Shown: positions 34,344 to 47,700 of the stretch, piece by piece
Layout: every line of letters starts with the position of its first letter
How positions within the stretch are numbered: the first letter of the stretch is position 1
Origin: Ulota crispa
Taxonomy: Eukaryota; Streptophyta; Bryopsida; Orthotrichales; Orthotrichaceae
Direction of reading: 5' to 3'
Length of the DNA stretch: 64,000 nucleotides
NCBI GenBank assembly: GCA_963920765.1
Contig: OY987248.1
Location: forward strand, 19,006,539-19,070,538
The notes under the pieces: generated by a model
The model's database searches: none
What the model was told of the DNA's origin: nothing
The model's input: the letters and a program-made list of their open reading frames with translations, nothing else
Made by a program: the position numbers and the translations under genes

Positions 34344-34890
34344 TATGTTATATTGTACTAGAGGGACTAATAAAAATCCAAGTCCAATAAATACAACAAG
34401 CCCTTTTGAATTGACAACCTTTTATTGGTGTAAAATAGGATGCACTTTATAAAAGTGGAGCCATTGATTTATAAGCAATAATCAGTATGTAAGGTGTCCC
34501 ATTATTTCAATGTTTTTTGTGACTAATGTTATTTGTAAACATAGTTGATTTTAGCAGTTGTCACATGCGTATAAAATAAAATTTAAATCTCTAAAAGGAA
34601 TTTTTAAAATTTGCTATGTTCAACTTTGATAAACCATCACTTTCATCATATCTCTAAAATTTGAGGGGCTCAAAGGAAATACAAAAGTATAATAAAAACT
34701 TTCTTCTACTTTTTTTTATTAATGTAATTTTCTTTTGAAAGTTCAATTGACTAATTGCTATTTCAAGTTCAATATATAAAAATTGCAAGTGCTTTATAGA
34801 ATTTGGCTTAATTTTATAGAAGTCTAAAAGCTAGTATTTTTTTATATTTCTTGCATACATTGGTTGATCATATTTGTTATGTTAAATTCA
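34344..34890. other. AT-rich intergenic DNA
   Basis: No gene or repeat structure recognised. Confidence 0.4.
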
Positions 34891-35820
34891 CCTCTAAAGC
34901 CTTGAACACCCTTTTTCGGCAACATAGTAATTTTGGGCAACTCACCACCAATGAGGTTTCATTTTTTTTCTTTGAAATTTGAACACATGATGTGTCCAAA
35001 GAGTAGCTTTAAGGTCCAACAATTTTCATAACTTTTGACTTCATGGTTCAAAAGTTATTGCATGATATGTAGTTTTATTTGCTCGCCGGGCAGCCAATCA
35101 ATTTCTTTTAAAATTATATTTTTTGAATTTTTTTGAAATTGGTTCTTTGCATTTATATATATTTGGGAAGCTTCAAATCATTCCACTTTGATCAATGAGA
35201 TGAAAGTTATGAGGAGATTTTCTTTGCGGGTAGTTATGGATTCTCTACTTTAAATAACTTTAAGTTTTTTATTTTACTCAATTTTCAGTATTTTAGAAAA
35301 AAACAAAAACAAAAAAGATGTAGATTGTTTATCACAACATTACAACCATTGTAATTGGAATTTTTCATTTCCATAACTAAGTTCTTAACAATTTAGTGGT
35401 TTGAATCATTCTCTACTTCTTTTTACTTCCTATTGTTTTTCCATGTGTTGTACAATTCCAAATGATTTGAAATTTTTCAAGTGTGTACTCACCTTGTTTT
35501 GTAAAACAAATTCAAAAAACTACAACCATTTTGGAGTTTTTTTCATACAAATATGACCTTGTGAAGTGCAACTACCCGGATTTTTGCAGCAATACAAAAT
35601 GGCTTTTTGTCAATTCAAACTCAAATATCTAACAATATACATGGTGAAAACTCATGAAATTTTTTCCACATCATTTGGTACTAGTGCAGTACAAGATCTT
35701 ACAGCTACATTTGTCATAAAACGTTTTTTTTTTCTCTAAAATTTGATACTTGTACTATAGTACTAGACATGGCAATTTTGGAGCAATTTTGGAGAAAATT
35801 TGAGCTTAGTGATTTAGGGG
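34891..35820. mobile_element. TTAA-type element T16
   Basis: Left end CCTCTAAAGCCTTGAACACC after TTCA; right end GCTTAGTGATTTAGGGG before TTAA (35821-35824). The left part shares the ACTTTTGACTTCATGGTTCA block with the foldback T7, and the rest resembles the A1 subfamily, so it looks mosaic. 930 bp, no coding capacity. Confidence 0.65.
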
Positions 35821-35965
35821 TTAAATGGTATAACCAATTGCATTTTTATGGCCGTTGATTCCCAAATTCTAAGTTTTATTGGTGCAATTCATTAATTATG
35901 TTTCCTACATTCATATTTAAAAAAAGAATTAAAAAAGAAAGAAAAATAACCATATACAAAAAGAA

Positions 35966-36288
35966 GGGAAAATTTCAAGGATACTCTTAAAGTTTGCAAT
36001 CTTTACATAGATACCTGTACTTTTCCAGAAATTACACATATACCCTTGGACCAAAAATTTTAGGCATTCATTTTTTGTGCTAGTACGTCCATTATAACCA
36101 ATGTAGAATAAAGGTATGTACTGAAACAAAAAAGAAGCAATGTGAACACAAAGGAAGAAGGGAAATGACATGCACAACAAAAGAAATGCCTAAAAATTCT
36201 GGTCCAAAGGTGTCTGTGTAATTTCTGAAAAAAACATGGGTATCTACGCAAAAATTGCAAACTTTAAGGGTACTCATGAGATTTTCCC
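35966..36288. mobile_element. Mutator-like MITE, family E copy 1
   Basis: GGGAAAATTTCAAGGATACTC at the left faces its inverted counterpart at the right (TACTCATGAGATTTTCCC), with arms of about 120 bp. The flanking nonamers CAAAAAGAA and TAAAATGAA match at 7 of 9. Frames read across it on the - strand are products of the palindrome, not genes. Confidence 0.75.
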
Positions 36289-36297
36289 TAAAATGAA

Positions 36298-38163
36298 ACA
36301 AGAAATTCAAACTTATACTTACTAGTCATATAAAGATATTAAAAAAATACATGCAATAGATTTCAAAGGAGGATTTCCAAGTTTAGTCCTAGAGCTAATA
36401 TAATTTCCTTCATAGAGTATATTTTGGTGTAACAAACATCATTGGTCAATCTGTCATTATTTTTCTCCACCCACATGAGGTGGAGGCATGCAATGTCCCT
36501 TTTGCTATGCTATCCAGCCCAAGAGTAGGGTTTGAGAGCAACCCTTGTCCACACATATCACTAGGGATAACAAGCTTGCCCATGCTACGCTATCCAATCC
36601 GGGTGTAGGGTTTGAGAGCAACCCCCGTCCACACATATCACTGGAAATAACAAGCTTGCCTGGGTCGTCTTGCTCGCCTCACTTGTCTCTCTCCCCAACA
36701 TTTTCACGGAGTTGGATGATTGCCTTGTTTTTCAGGGCCTCTGAGTCGTTGAAGCCAAACCTTGGCTTGCTGCACCTCTTTATTTTTATGTAAGTTTGCT
36801 TGGCCGAGTGAGATGCATCCCGATCTACAAGTTGTTTGATTGCCAAAGTATTGATTGCAGGTAAGCAAAACAAACAAGGGGAGGGGGGGTAATGAAAGGA
36901 TAGCGGCCTTGTGTTTTGTGGTGTTATTGTTTGTCTTCACAGATGTGGAGGAGATATGAGAGTACGGTAAGAGGATTTCTCAAGTGTTGTGAGATGGACT
37001 AAGCAACACTTTGTTGGAAAGCTTTTTGTGGTTGGCTCTTTGCATTTGACGGAATTGAGTGGCTTTTATGGATAGCTTATGGCATTAGAGCTAACGCATG
37101 GCAATGTGATGATATTTCTAGTCATTTTTACATCCTCTTTCAATAATGAGCACTAACAAATGTGTTTATGGCTAGAAAATGGAAACCCTAAACAACATAT
37201 GCAGTGCAGGATGGTGATCATTGCTGATATAAATACTGGGTTCAAAGGAACATACGGTTGTTGCTCGTGACAGGAACTAAGACATGTTCCAAACAACTAA
37301 TGCTTTGGCGACCATTTTCTAATAGAGAAAATGACAAGAATCTACGTTTGGGAACGTCCACGGTAACAGTAAATTCAAAATCAGAAACACAGTGATATGT
37401 CTAGAACAAGGTAGTACCTCGTTCACAATGACAAATGAACATCATAAAATTCTTTTTTAAAGCTTTGTTAATTAAAACAAGTAATGTCGCAGCACGTGTC
37501 AATATAAGCGGAGAATATGAAAAGTACAAGTACAACATAAGGTACCATAAACAGCAAGTTTTGGGACACGTCACTCGTGGCGGAATAATGGAATTTGTTA
37601 CAAATGCTGCCGTTTGGCAAGAATTAACTAGTCACTGCAGAATTATTGGTTAACACATGGAAGGTCAACTTAGCTTTGACTTCCCCTTAGTGAACTCACA
37701 AAAATAAGACCATAACACAAAGCAAAATTTCTAAACACGACCATATATGGGCGTTTGTAACGAAGAAGTGAACAAAAATCACTGAATGTGTGTAAGTTAG
37801 CCAAATACATCCAAGTGAACATGAAATCTGCGTTCATATCATATAATACTGAACATGTTTTTCTACTAGTGAAACTTAAGGGTAGTTTTGAGAAAACCCC
37901 AAATGTCCTTATTGTGGTGGTTTTTCCTTTTAACCTTTAAATGGCTTAGAATTTGTGGATTTAATTTTACTTCTAATTGAGGCTTGATTTTGCGAAGCTG
38001 TTTCTGTGTCTCTAATTCAATTGCTTGTGGATTAATTTGGAGATCTCGACTGAGCTCATATGTTTGTGGATTTTTAGTCAATGTCTCAATCTACAGTTTT
38101 GTGTGTATTTGCTTGAAGTTTGTATGAACAAAATACTTGTTTGTTTTCATTAGTGTTAACCCT
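36298..38163. other. Intergenic DNA with an 80-bp tandem duplication and an orphan CACTA end
   Basis: Two 80-bp direct units begin at 36504 and 36584 (GCTATGCTATCC... / GCTACGCTATCC...), each containing AGGGTTTGAGAGCAACCC. Between about 36950 and 37870 composition is less AT-rich, ending in TTTTTCTACTAGTG (37858-37871), a right terminus of CACTA type with no proven left partner. No gene was recognised. Confidence 0.45.
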
Positions 38164-38167
38164 TAAC

Positions 38168-38391
38168 CCTTAAAGGACGATAGGGCATAGTATGTACGCT
38201 ATTGTGTAATTGGTATTTGCTACAAGTAAAAAGTTTTAATTTGGGATCTCAAGTAGTTCACTAGAATTGCTTAGATCTATTCTTCAACTTCTTTGTTAAT
38301 CTCAAATGTAGTAAAGGTGTGAATCTACTCCAAATACAAGAAAAACACCTTGTATTCTACTGGTCGTAGCGGCACGCTCCGTCCTTTAGGG
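38168..38391. mobile_element. TTAA-type MITE T17 (224-bp A5 subfamily)
   Basis: CCCTTAAAGGACGATAGGGC at the left and CGTCCTTTAGGG at the right; left flank TTAA (38164-38167), right flank TTTAAA. A second copy follows immediately and an inverted one is at 6039-6257. Confidence 0.75.
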
Positions 38392-38397
38392 TTTAAA

Positions 38398-39437
38398 CAA
38401 CCATAGGGCATAGTATATAGAGATGTGGACAAAAAGATCCATTCCTCATTCAAACCCTTTCCATGTAATTAATTCTTCACCAAATCTAAAACCAATTACA
38501 TATTTTAAAAGTCTATAAAGGGGGAAAACATGCCTTAAATTTTGAAAAGTAGAGTAATCCAACTTCATGCCTTTAACCCATGCCAAGTGCAATTTTGCAC
38601 TATCATCAAATATGCTTTATCATTACAAAGGGATTTGGACCCAAAAATGGGCCCCTTCCCCAAAACTATGGGAACTTTGGGAACACTTCCACAACACTTC
38701 ATCATAGGCAATATGCAGCAGTATGACATGGCATTAGGGCAACCACGTCAGAATTTATTATTTTATTATTTTATTGGAAAAAAATACTTTTTTTTTTTTT
38801 TTACAACCAGTAGTGGCTGGTTTCCAGCATTGGGAACATCTGAACTCACAGCCCTTTCTTGGGTCCAAATGCCTTGTAATGTCATGAACTTTTAGTCTTT
38901 CACCAACATCTTTTTTAGCTTTTAACCACCTTTTAGAGCTTTAAATTGCCTAAACTCAAGCGAGCCTCTTGTAGATAGAAAGAGGGACACGATGCGCTAA
39001 AATTTGACATGATACAAATTAGGAGAATTGTTAATAAAAAATCATTTAGAAAAAGCATCAAATTATGATTAAAATGCTTTTTATAAAATCAATACAATTC
39101 CACCATTAGTCTAAAACCAATCCATTCTCACCCCATTATTAGAGCTTTCAACATACGTAATTTTAAAATTTAGACTTAATGAGGTATCAGTGGTGTGGGA
39201 GGGCTGTGATTGAGGAATGGATCTTTGTGTCCCCATCTCTACATTGACATATAATTTTCATTTGTTACCAATAAGAAATTTTAATTTGGGATCTCAAGTA
39301 ACTCACTAGAACTGCATTGATCTATTCTCCAACTTCTTTGTCGATCTCAAATGTAATAGAGGTGTGCATCCATTTCAAATACAAGAAAAATACCCCGTAT
39401 TGTACTGGTCGCAAAGGGCGTTTCAGTTATTTAAGGG
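38398..39437. mobile_element. TTAA-type MITE T18 (A5), split by an 824-bp insertion
   Basis: The left part (CATAGGGCATAGTATA, to 38417) and the right part (39242-39437, ending TTATTTAAGGG before TTAA at 39438-39441) together align with the neighbouring intact copy 38168-38391. The intervening 38418-39241 is a separate element. The left terminal CCC of this copy is degenerate. Confidence 0.65.
38418..39241. mobile_element. hAT-like element inserted in T18
   Basis: Ends are TAGAGATGTGGACAAAAAGA and the complement of TGTGTCCCCATCTCTA, an imperfect inverted repeat extending over about 33 bp (GATCCATTCCTCA shared). The TAGAGATG terminus resembles hAT ends such as those of Ac and Tam3. A clear 8-bp duplication could not be read. 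The frame at 38542-38895 (117 codons) has no recognised domain and contains a poly-T-derived phenylalanine run. Confidence 0.55.
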
Positions 39438-39441
39438 TTAA

Positions 39442-41445
39442 CTATGAGATCAAATGTATAAACGTTGATTGCATGAACAAGCAATGTTATTCACTAAGGA
39501 TTATCTGTTGTTCATTTTTTATTTTATGACAATCATCATACATACTCATGCATTGGAGTATGTGTAGTCAAACGTTCTTTTGAATGTTGGTGTGGGGTTG
39601 AAGAGTAGTATGTAGTTACTTAAGAGGGACCAAAAAAACATAGTCATCTAAGAGGATTATGGACATGTAGTATATTCTATGATGTGTATATTTGTATATT
39701 AAAGTGCATAGGTTTGTATTATGTGTTTTGAAATGTGCATGCGTGGTTGAATTTATTTTGTTTTGTAAAGATTTGAAGAATGCTCTAGACAAAAGGATGA
39801 ATGCCTTTTAAGGCTTGGAGGGGCCACGTCCCTAGACAAATTCTAGTCAAAAGTATCATAAAGAATATGTGTGGTTTCAATGTGGATAAAAGGAAAAATA
39901 TTCTAACTGAAAAAAAAAATGTTGGATGATTAATAAAATTTTGTAGGGCTTCAGCATCTTCTAGAAGCTTCTCCATAATTTCAAAAGCACAAGACTTCTA
40001 ATATTTATTAGAATTTCATGTATTCATAAGATATGGTTCATGTTTAAAACGTATAAATAATTGTTTAAAAAGAAAACCTAAAACTTTGACTTTTAGGCGT
40101 TATTAAGCTCCAATATTGCACTTGGCTCAATGAAAATTTTAAAAACCAAGAGTTTTATATTCGTAAATCATAGTCATTGAATGAAATAGTCACCACACCT
40201 ATCTATATAAAAGAATATAACTTATTGTGTGGCAATCCTTTCACTGCTATCCTTTTACCACAAGGTAAAAACTTGCGTGGGTATATAAAATGCATGGGTA
40301 AAAACTTGCGTGCATAAAAACCTGCGTGGGTAAGAACCTATGTAGGTAAAAAAATTTGTGTGGATAAAAACCTACATGGGTAAAAAAATGTGAGTAGAAA
40401 ACAAAAAATGCAAAAAAATTGTGTGGATAATTATTGTGTGGGTAAAAAAATTGCGTGGGCAAAAAATAAATAAATAATTTTATGGGAGAAAACAATAGCA
40501 ATCCTTTTACTACGTGGGTAAAATAATTTGTGGGTATAAAAGAAAAATTGCTCTACTGCAAGAGAAATTTTTGTAAACAAGAACAAATATTTTATTGACA
40601 TGGGTAGAGTATGAAAATGGATTACGTGGATAAAAAGTAAAAAAGAAAATCTTGCAATGAAAATATTTTATTGAATTGGGCCTAAATACATTTTGTATCT
40701 TGTTAAACCAACGGGTACCTATACTATATAAGCATATAATTGTTTGAGGACCTACAAGTTATACATATACTGAGGTACTATTTGAGGTACTACTTGTCAA
40801 AGTTTTAAGAAATTCTTTGAGTGTGTCACGTAAACTTTAGATATAAAGAAATGATGTTATCATGTTTAGAATTTTATTTATCTTTGTATTACTATATTAT
40901 AGGGGACCCTAAATTTATTCCACCTAATTTCTAGTACAAATAAGTATGTTTTGTACATAAGAATAAATAAATAAAATCTTTTAACTAAAATATCAAGTTT
41001 AATGTAAGTCTCAAATGAAAATTTGACATACATTTCAATGACATGTGAAACAAAATATCTTAATATAGCACAATTATTAATTATTATTTGAAATTTTTAA
41101 AAAATGTGAGTTATCTCAAAGATAATGCTTAATTGGGTTGATGAAGGAAACTAGAGTATCTGTTCATTATAAAAGCAAAAATACACTGATGCTTTTTTGA
41201 TTGGCCTAAGATGTGAATACCAATTACATAATTGTGTTGGTAATAAAATTTAAAACAATTTGTTGGAAAATTGTATTTAAACGCAAAGGGGGTATTCTAA
41301 ATTTATTGGTGTGATGTCTTCACATTCAATTTCTCCAAGCATTAAGCGCGCCTGGGTGATAAGGTATTCCATGTAATGCAACTAAATTGCTTTTTGGCTT
41401 TCATCATATTATGTTCGGTAAGGCCAACATCTTCATTAAAAGCAA
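39442..41445. other. Intergenic DNA with a degenerate minisatellite
   Basis: At 40256-40530 a 16-20-bp motif of the form AAAAACYTGCGTGGGT is repeated about a dozen times with heavy drift. It follows TATCTATATAAAAGAA, which resembles a Helitron 5' end, but no CTRR hairpin end was identified. The rest is AT-rich with no gene. Confidence 0.45.
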
Positions 41446-41453
41446 TCAAAACA

Positions 41454-41837
41454 GGTAATTGATATGGGCACACCGGGGTTGATATATGCACACTCCCAGG
41501 GTTAAATTTTAGATTTCTACCATCAGAAAGTTGAATTTGAGAACTTTTAATTAAGATTTAGACTTAGAGACCTTGATTTTGTCTAGAACCATTAAAAAAG
41601 ATTGTAATTGCACAACACTCAATGAACAAGCTTATCTTTTTTGCAAACAAAAGTAAAAATAATACTTTTTTTTCAAACTAAGCTTTTTCTTTGGGTGTTG
41701 TTCAATTGCAACCTTTTTTAATGGTTCTAAACTAAATCAAGGTCTCTAAGTTCAAATTTGAATTAAAATTTCTCAAATTCAATTTTTTGATGGTAGAAAT
41801 CTAAAATTTATCCCCCGGTGTGCCCATATCAGTTCCC
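41454..41837. mobile_element. hAT-like palindromic MITE, family C copy 1
   Basis: Starts GGTAATTGATATGGGCACAC and ends GTGTGCCCATATCAGTTCCC; the whole 384 bp is an inverted repeat centred near 41645. The flanking octamers TCAAAACA and TAAAAATA match at 6 of 8. The second copy lies in an intron at 46421-46828. Confidence 0.7.
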
Positions 41838-42011
41838 TAAAAATAAGCTAGAGCTACAAATGCTATAAATTACAATATCGTTGTTTCTTTTTCTATAACA
41901 TGAGTTTTGTTTGCTTTTATTAGTTGAATATAATGCACTTGTGTTGTCAACCTAATGTCCATATGCGCAATCTTTCATGGTGCCATAGTCATGCCTAAAC
42001 CTTGTAACAAT

Positions 42012-42266
42012 TCATACGTCTAATTTGGGCCAATCCATGTTTGTATACGGATCAACAGAAGTTTGCTTGGCAAATAAATAAAAACCTCTAAAGGTGAATG
42101 GTAAATTTAGTATCAAAATTTGATGACCAAAATTATTCCATCCAGTGCGTCCATTGATAATGTTGAGTTGCAAATGGTGTTCTAGAATTTGCATGGTTCT
42201 CCCTTGAAGATATCCATAAAGAAGAGCTAAAGATGTTGCCATTTGTACTTCCAAGATTATGAACAT
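42012..42266 (-). other. 84-codon open frame of unknown status
   Basis: An uninterrupted - strand frame with fairly balanced amino-acid composition (it ends NMDWPKLDV) lies 470 bp upstream of the TPR gene and reads away from it. No domain, splice partner or promoter was recognised. It may be a decayed exon or chance. Confidence 0.2.
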
Positions 42267-42739
42267 TAAAAGTTGCTATTGTTGAAAAAAGCTATGTTCT
42301 CGTAGCAATTATAACCTTACTATGTTGAGAAGCTTAAGAAAAAATTAGGAATCCAAATGACGTGGTTCATGATCCGGTCTCAAACCCTCTTCTAAAAATC
42401 TCTTGGAAACCTTAAATACTAAATAAACCACAAGCCAATGTAATTAATGGCTTAAACGTATTGTCTATTCACATTCTTAGAAATGGACATAAACTTTTCA
42501 TAACTATTTGCATCTACTTGAGTTATGCAAATGCAAAGTATGTACTAACTTGGGATTTGTTGCAAATCATGAGCAACGTTATATTATTTGGAAATCGATA
42601 AAAAATGAAAGATTATCTTAAAAGTTACTTCATTGGCTTGAAATCTACAACTATTAGTTTGATATATAACTAAAAGCTTCATTAAGACATGTTGATTGTA
42701 AGAATGAATAATTTGAATTAAAAGGGAAACGTCCAAATT

Positions 42740-44677
42740 ATGGGAGATAAGAAGAAGAACTTTGCAGATGCGGAGTTAGAGAATGAAATGGGTTTTTTTA
42801 AAGAACCTTTGGTGCGTTTGAAAAATGTTGAGGGTGAGGCAAACAAAAGTAAAGAAGAAGGAGATATGGAAAAAGCCCTCTTTTTAGGGATGCAAGTAAG
42901 TATTTTTTTTTGTTGCTTTCCATATTAAAGCCTTTCGATTCATTACTATTTGATGATATTTACAATAGGGAAATCTTCGGATGGGAAAAGTGTCAAGAAG
43001 TGTATTCTATGCTAATAGGCTATTGATTGAACTCATTTTGGATTTTTGTCGACTACATTTTTTTTCTTTTTTTTTCCCTCAATCATCATCATATTCTAGA
43101 ACCAGTTGATTTTATTAACGTGTTTTTGAATGAAGAAATATTATAAAAGGAAAAAATGTGGAAATTGATGTAGGAAATAAAATCAAAATTCCTAGGATTG
43201 AATTTAATATAAACATAAAAAGCCAATTTTGATAATAGCATATTTGAGTCAATAGGAAAATTATAAATGCTTCGATTGATATAATGCTTACATGGAAGGT
43301 GATTGTATAAAATAAGTCAAAATTGATAAGGAATACACAAAAAAGTTGTTTAGGTGAAATGATCAAAATTTTGGTAAATGGTAAAACTTTGTACTGTTAT
43401 GGGAATCAGCTCTAGGTTTTGTACACTTCAATAAATGTCAATTAAACAAAAAAACAGTTTACCAAGTACAATTGGAATTGAAAGAATAGCATTTTGGATT
43501 ATAATTGCATTTGTATAAAAATACTATGGATTTTTTATAATAGAAGGGCATAAACCTTCTTCATGTAATTTAAATTAATAAAGATTGAAAGACTCCTTCA
43601 TTGTCATAATCATTTGTGAAAATAATAAAATCGAGGCTTCAAATACACTGTTTCTCTACCACACCAATATGTTCAAATGTTCCAAAAAGAATTTAGACTA
43701 AGTCATCTAAATTTTAAATCTACTCACTAATAGATACAACCTTGTTTATAAAACATCGAATACTCCTCATTTAATCATTTATCTTTGTGTTTTGACTTAC
43801 ATAATATACTTGAAATTCATATTTGCAAGCATGAATACTACATAAATTTTATGCATCTTTTAATCATGTGCATTGAAGATGATGAAACTTTTATATCATA
43901 AATCTTGAGAGCTTTAAAAAATGCAAGTTGTGACATTCAAGATTAATGCACCATGGATATTAGTATTTACTCCATGTTTGAATACTCAAGCATTGAAGTC
44001 CACCAACTTCTAATGGAGAACTACCTAAATGAATATTTTACTTTTTGATAACAGCAACTAGCACTTGCAAAGTTATGTTATGAAGATCCATCTACAATCG
44101 ATCGTGAAGTTGTATTAGGAAGAGCGCACCTCAACTTGAGCAATATCTATCATGACATGGTGCACAACGCCTGAACAAAATTGCAAAAATGTATTTGTAA
44201 TTATAATTTGTATTTGGTAATTCAATAGAATTACTTTACTTTTTGGCAATGATTTCTAATATGTTCAAAAGGTGGCTTTAATATTCATGGTAGTTGTTGG
44301 GTTTCTAGGGCCTTGGAGACCAAGCCTTTTTCCATGGGCAAAAGGTGCATTTCCATTCCAACTTTTTTGTTTAAAGTTATTCAACCTATTAATATTAATA
44401 TGTAGCATAATTACCTTATTTGAACTCATTATGGATTCTAATTTCAGCTACGTTGTATTGATTTATTTCAATTTATGGGGTTTTAAGGGTGAAATATTCT
44501 TTGATTAAGCATCATTTTGATGCCAATGAAGGCAATAGAGAGGGTGGACCCTCGCAAAACAGGTGAAGGGGAGAACAATAACATGACCATATCAACTTTA
44601 ATGGCTGTTGCAAAAGCCATGATTCAACGTATGTGCCTTTCAAATATACAAAATAAACAAATAAAATAAAATAAAAT

Positions 44678-44720
<43 letters not shown>

Positions 44721-47700
44721 CTTTCTACTCTAAAGATTCAAACATTTGAATAAATGCATAATAAGAAAACATTTTGTTTTTTTAACGTGTATAGATAAAA
44801 ATGAACAATTTGGTGCTTATGACGGTATTTAAAGAGTCTTGAAACAATAGCTTACAAGCCTTTTGCATAAAATAGGTTGCGATCCCAAATGCGTAAACTA
44901 CTTGCAAAGGGCCCTTGTGATCAACCATGAGCTTCACGGTCCTGATGTACACCTGCTTACTACATTAATATTGTAATTTTTTAATATAAAGATATGAGTT
45001 GATTAGTAAAATACTTATTTTATAGTCAAGTATTGGGCTAAGGACATTATTCTTTTCAAATTAAACATATCCCATTTTAAAATATTTTGGTTGCAAATGT
45101 ATAGCAAATTACTACAATTCCATATGCAATTTGATGATATTTGTCTAAGGAAGTGTGATTCTATGTACACTACATCTTAAATGATGTCAAAGAGTTTGAA
45201 AAGTATTTGAGAATATGAAATTTTAAAGCACTAATACTAATTTTAGGTTTAAATTGCATAAATTGCAGCATGACTCAAATTTTTCCATTCATGAGGGATT
45301 TGGGGATTTTTATGTAAATCTTGGAGATAGCCGTGCTTTATATAAAGAGATACAATCCTCAAAGACAAAAGAAACTTTGGTAGATGTAAATGAGAAGAAA
45401 GGTGACAAGGAACGAGATGATTATCAAAAAGCTATGGATGAATATGCAATAGTAAGCCAAAACAATATCCGAATACAAATGTATTTCTATCCCTTACAGA
45501 AAAATGTGTCTTAAATAGTTGGTTCACCATGATTGCAAATGTCCATAATGACTATAATTGAGGGACAATTCACATAGTGTCTCATAATCCAAAGAAAATC
45601 TGAAGATCTAATAGGTGTATAGCCAAAAGTTGGGACTTGATGCTTCACATTGCGTCCCAAGTCCCATATCTTGATTGCTTACAGGGTTACATTTTTTGAA
45701 AGTTTTGATGCTTTAGAAAGTGGCATTTCACTCCAAATTTGAGTCAATTATTTTGCTAGACCCAACTTTTTGTGCAAGTCCCACTAGTATTTTGGCATAA
45801 AATATTCATAACTTTCTTTCCTTGTCTTTTTGCCCTAGATAACCCAACTAAGTTGGAATCTAGAGCCCAGATGGGACTTAAAGAGATGGGGAGTAGGACA
45901 AAGTGTGAAACACCCTTGAGTCACCTAATAGTCATTGTGAAAATCTGCAATCATTGTTGACTAGTAGTTTAGGACACATTTTTCTCAAAAATATATGTAT
46001 GACATTGTGTATTTTACCCATAAAGATGACAAATGGTCTTATAACCTAATTCAATGATATTGTAGTTTGCATATGATGTAGGCATATGAAAAGATAGCTG
46101 GTAGTGGTAGAAGAACTAGGGCATTTGACAGCGGGGGTACAAAGGATGCAAGAATGGGAAACATGTTTGGTAAGGCAGCCAAGGTAGCCAACGTGGATTC
46201 TCTTCATAAATTATCTTTGCTTTCGGGAAACTTTTATTTACCTTTTTAAAAATCACATGATGACTCACTTCATTAATGATAAATCAAGTTCGTTTGTGAT
46301 CTTATTGATTTAATCGAAAAAAATAAACGCAATAACTTTTTTGAAGCTTTACTTGATTTCTTTGGATCAAAATATATTGTTTAAATGACTTTTGAAGCGT
46401 TTTTGTTTTGTATAAAATTAGGGATTTGATATGTGCACACAGGGCTCATATATGCACATGGGGGGGGGTAAATTTTAGTTTTTTACCATCAACAAGTGGA
46501 ATTCCAAAATTTTGAATATAAATTTGGATTTAGAGATCTTGATTTAGTTTAGAACTATAAAAGAGGTTATAGTAAAACAACGCTTAGCGAAAACATTTAA
46601 CTAAGGGAAAAATTATTACTTTTACCCTTGTTTATAAAAACACTAAGCTTTTCACTGGGCATTGTTCAGTTATAACCTCCTTCGTAGATCTAGACTAAAA
46701 CAAGGTCTTTAAATCCAAATCTAAATTCAAAATTTTCAAATTCCATTTGTTGATGATAAAAAATTTAAATTTACCCCCCGCGTGCATATATCAAACCCCG
46801 GTGTCACGGTGTGCACACATCAATCCCCTAAAATTAAATAGGTTTGAATTGAAAATTATCATTTTAGTTTCTAAAAATAAACAGACTGTACGTATTCCGT
46901 TTCATTATTCCTTTGGATGAAACTTTTCTACAATAGTGCCGAAGTAAACAAGGAAGTGATGAAGAAGCAGCAACAATATATGAAAAGGCTATTGCATGCC
47001 TTGAATATGCATCTCGCCCAAACAAAGCAAAACTAGCACAAATGTACTATGAACTTGGCGTAACTTATCACAAAATTAAGGTTAGGTTTTAAAATTGTGT
47101 CAACTATAACATCCAAGATCCATCATTTTAAATACAATTCGGGTGTCTAATTTTATAAAAGAAATTATTTTCCTTTGATAATTCTATCTGTCTATCTGTC
47201 TGTGTGGTCAGTTAATAATCTGTGATTGGCTAAAATTGTGGCGGTTTAACTTGGTAAATGGGTTTTACTCAAAACATTGGGAGTCAAGTGTTGGGTGTCT
47301 GTCCGTCACTCAAATTTTAAAAGTCAAGAGATAAGAAAGAAAAGAAAAAGGCAAGGAAAAAGAGGGTGGGATATTTACCTTGTTAGATGGATGTATACTA
47401 ATATTATTACTAACACTGTTAAAACTTGAATTTAAAGAAATATTCGTATTCAATGGACGCGTGCAAAAATGCGATTGGATATATTACCGGAGATAAGAAG
47501 GATGGTGAAAAGAATGGTCAAGAACCACTCTTGTTATTGGTAAAAAAACAACAAGCAATTACATATTACGATGGAAATGAAGTTGAGAATGCAAAAGCAA
47601 TGTTTGAGGAGTTGATGGCATTACAAAGAAAAGAATATGGTGGAAGTAGTGTTATTATTGCTGAGGTGAATTCACAAAAAAATTAGCATTTTCATCATAT

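Noticed and set aside
32306..37871. One 5.6-kb CACTA transposon spanning CACTAGTAGAAAA to TTTTCTACTAGTG
   Set aside because: Subterminal sequences of the two ends do not match, no transposase frame lies between, and intact unrelated elements fill the interval; the ends are better treated as orphans.
38542..38895. 117-codon frame inside the hAT-like element
   Set aside because: Contains a long poly-T-derived Phe run, no recognised domain, and sits in a non-autonomous transposon.
40200..40530. Helitron
   Set aside because: Only a weak 5' motif; no CTRR end with hairpin and no A/T insertion site could be confirmed.
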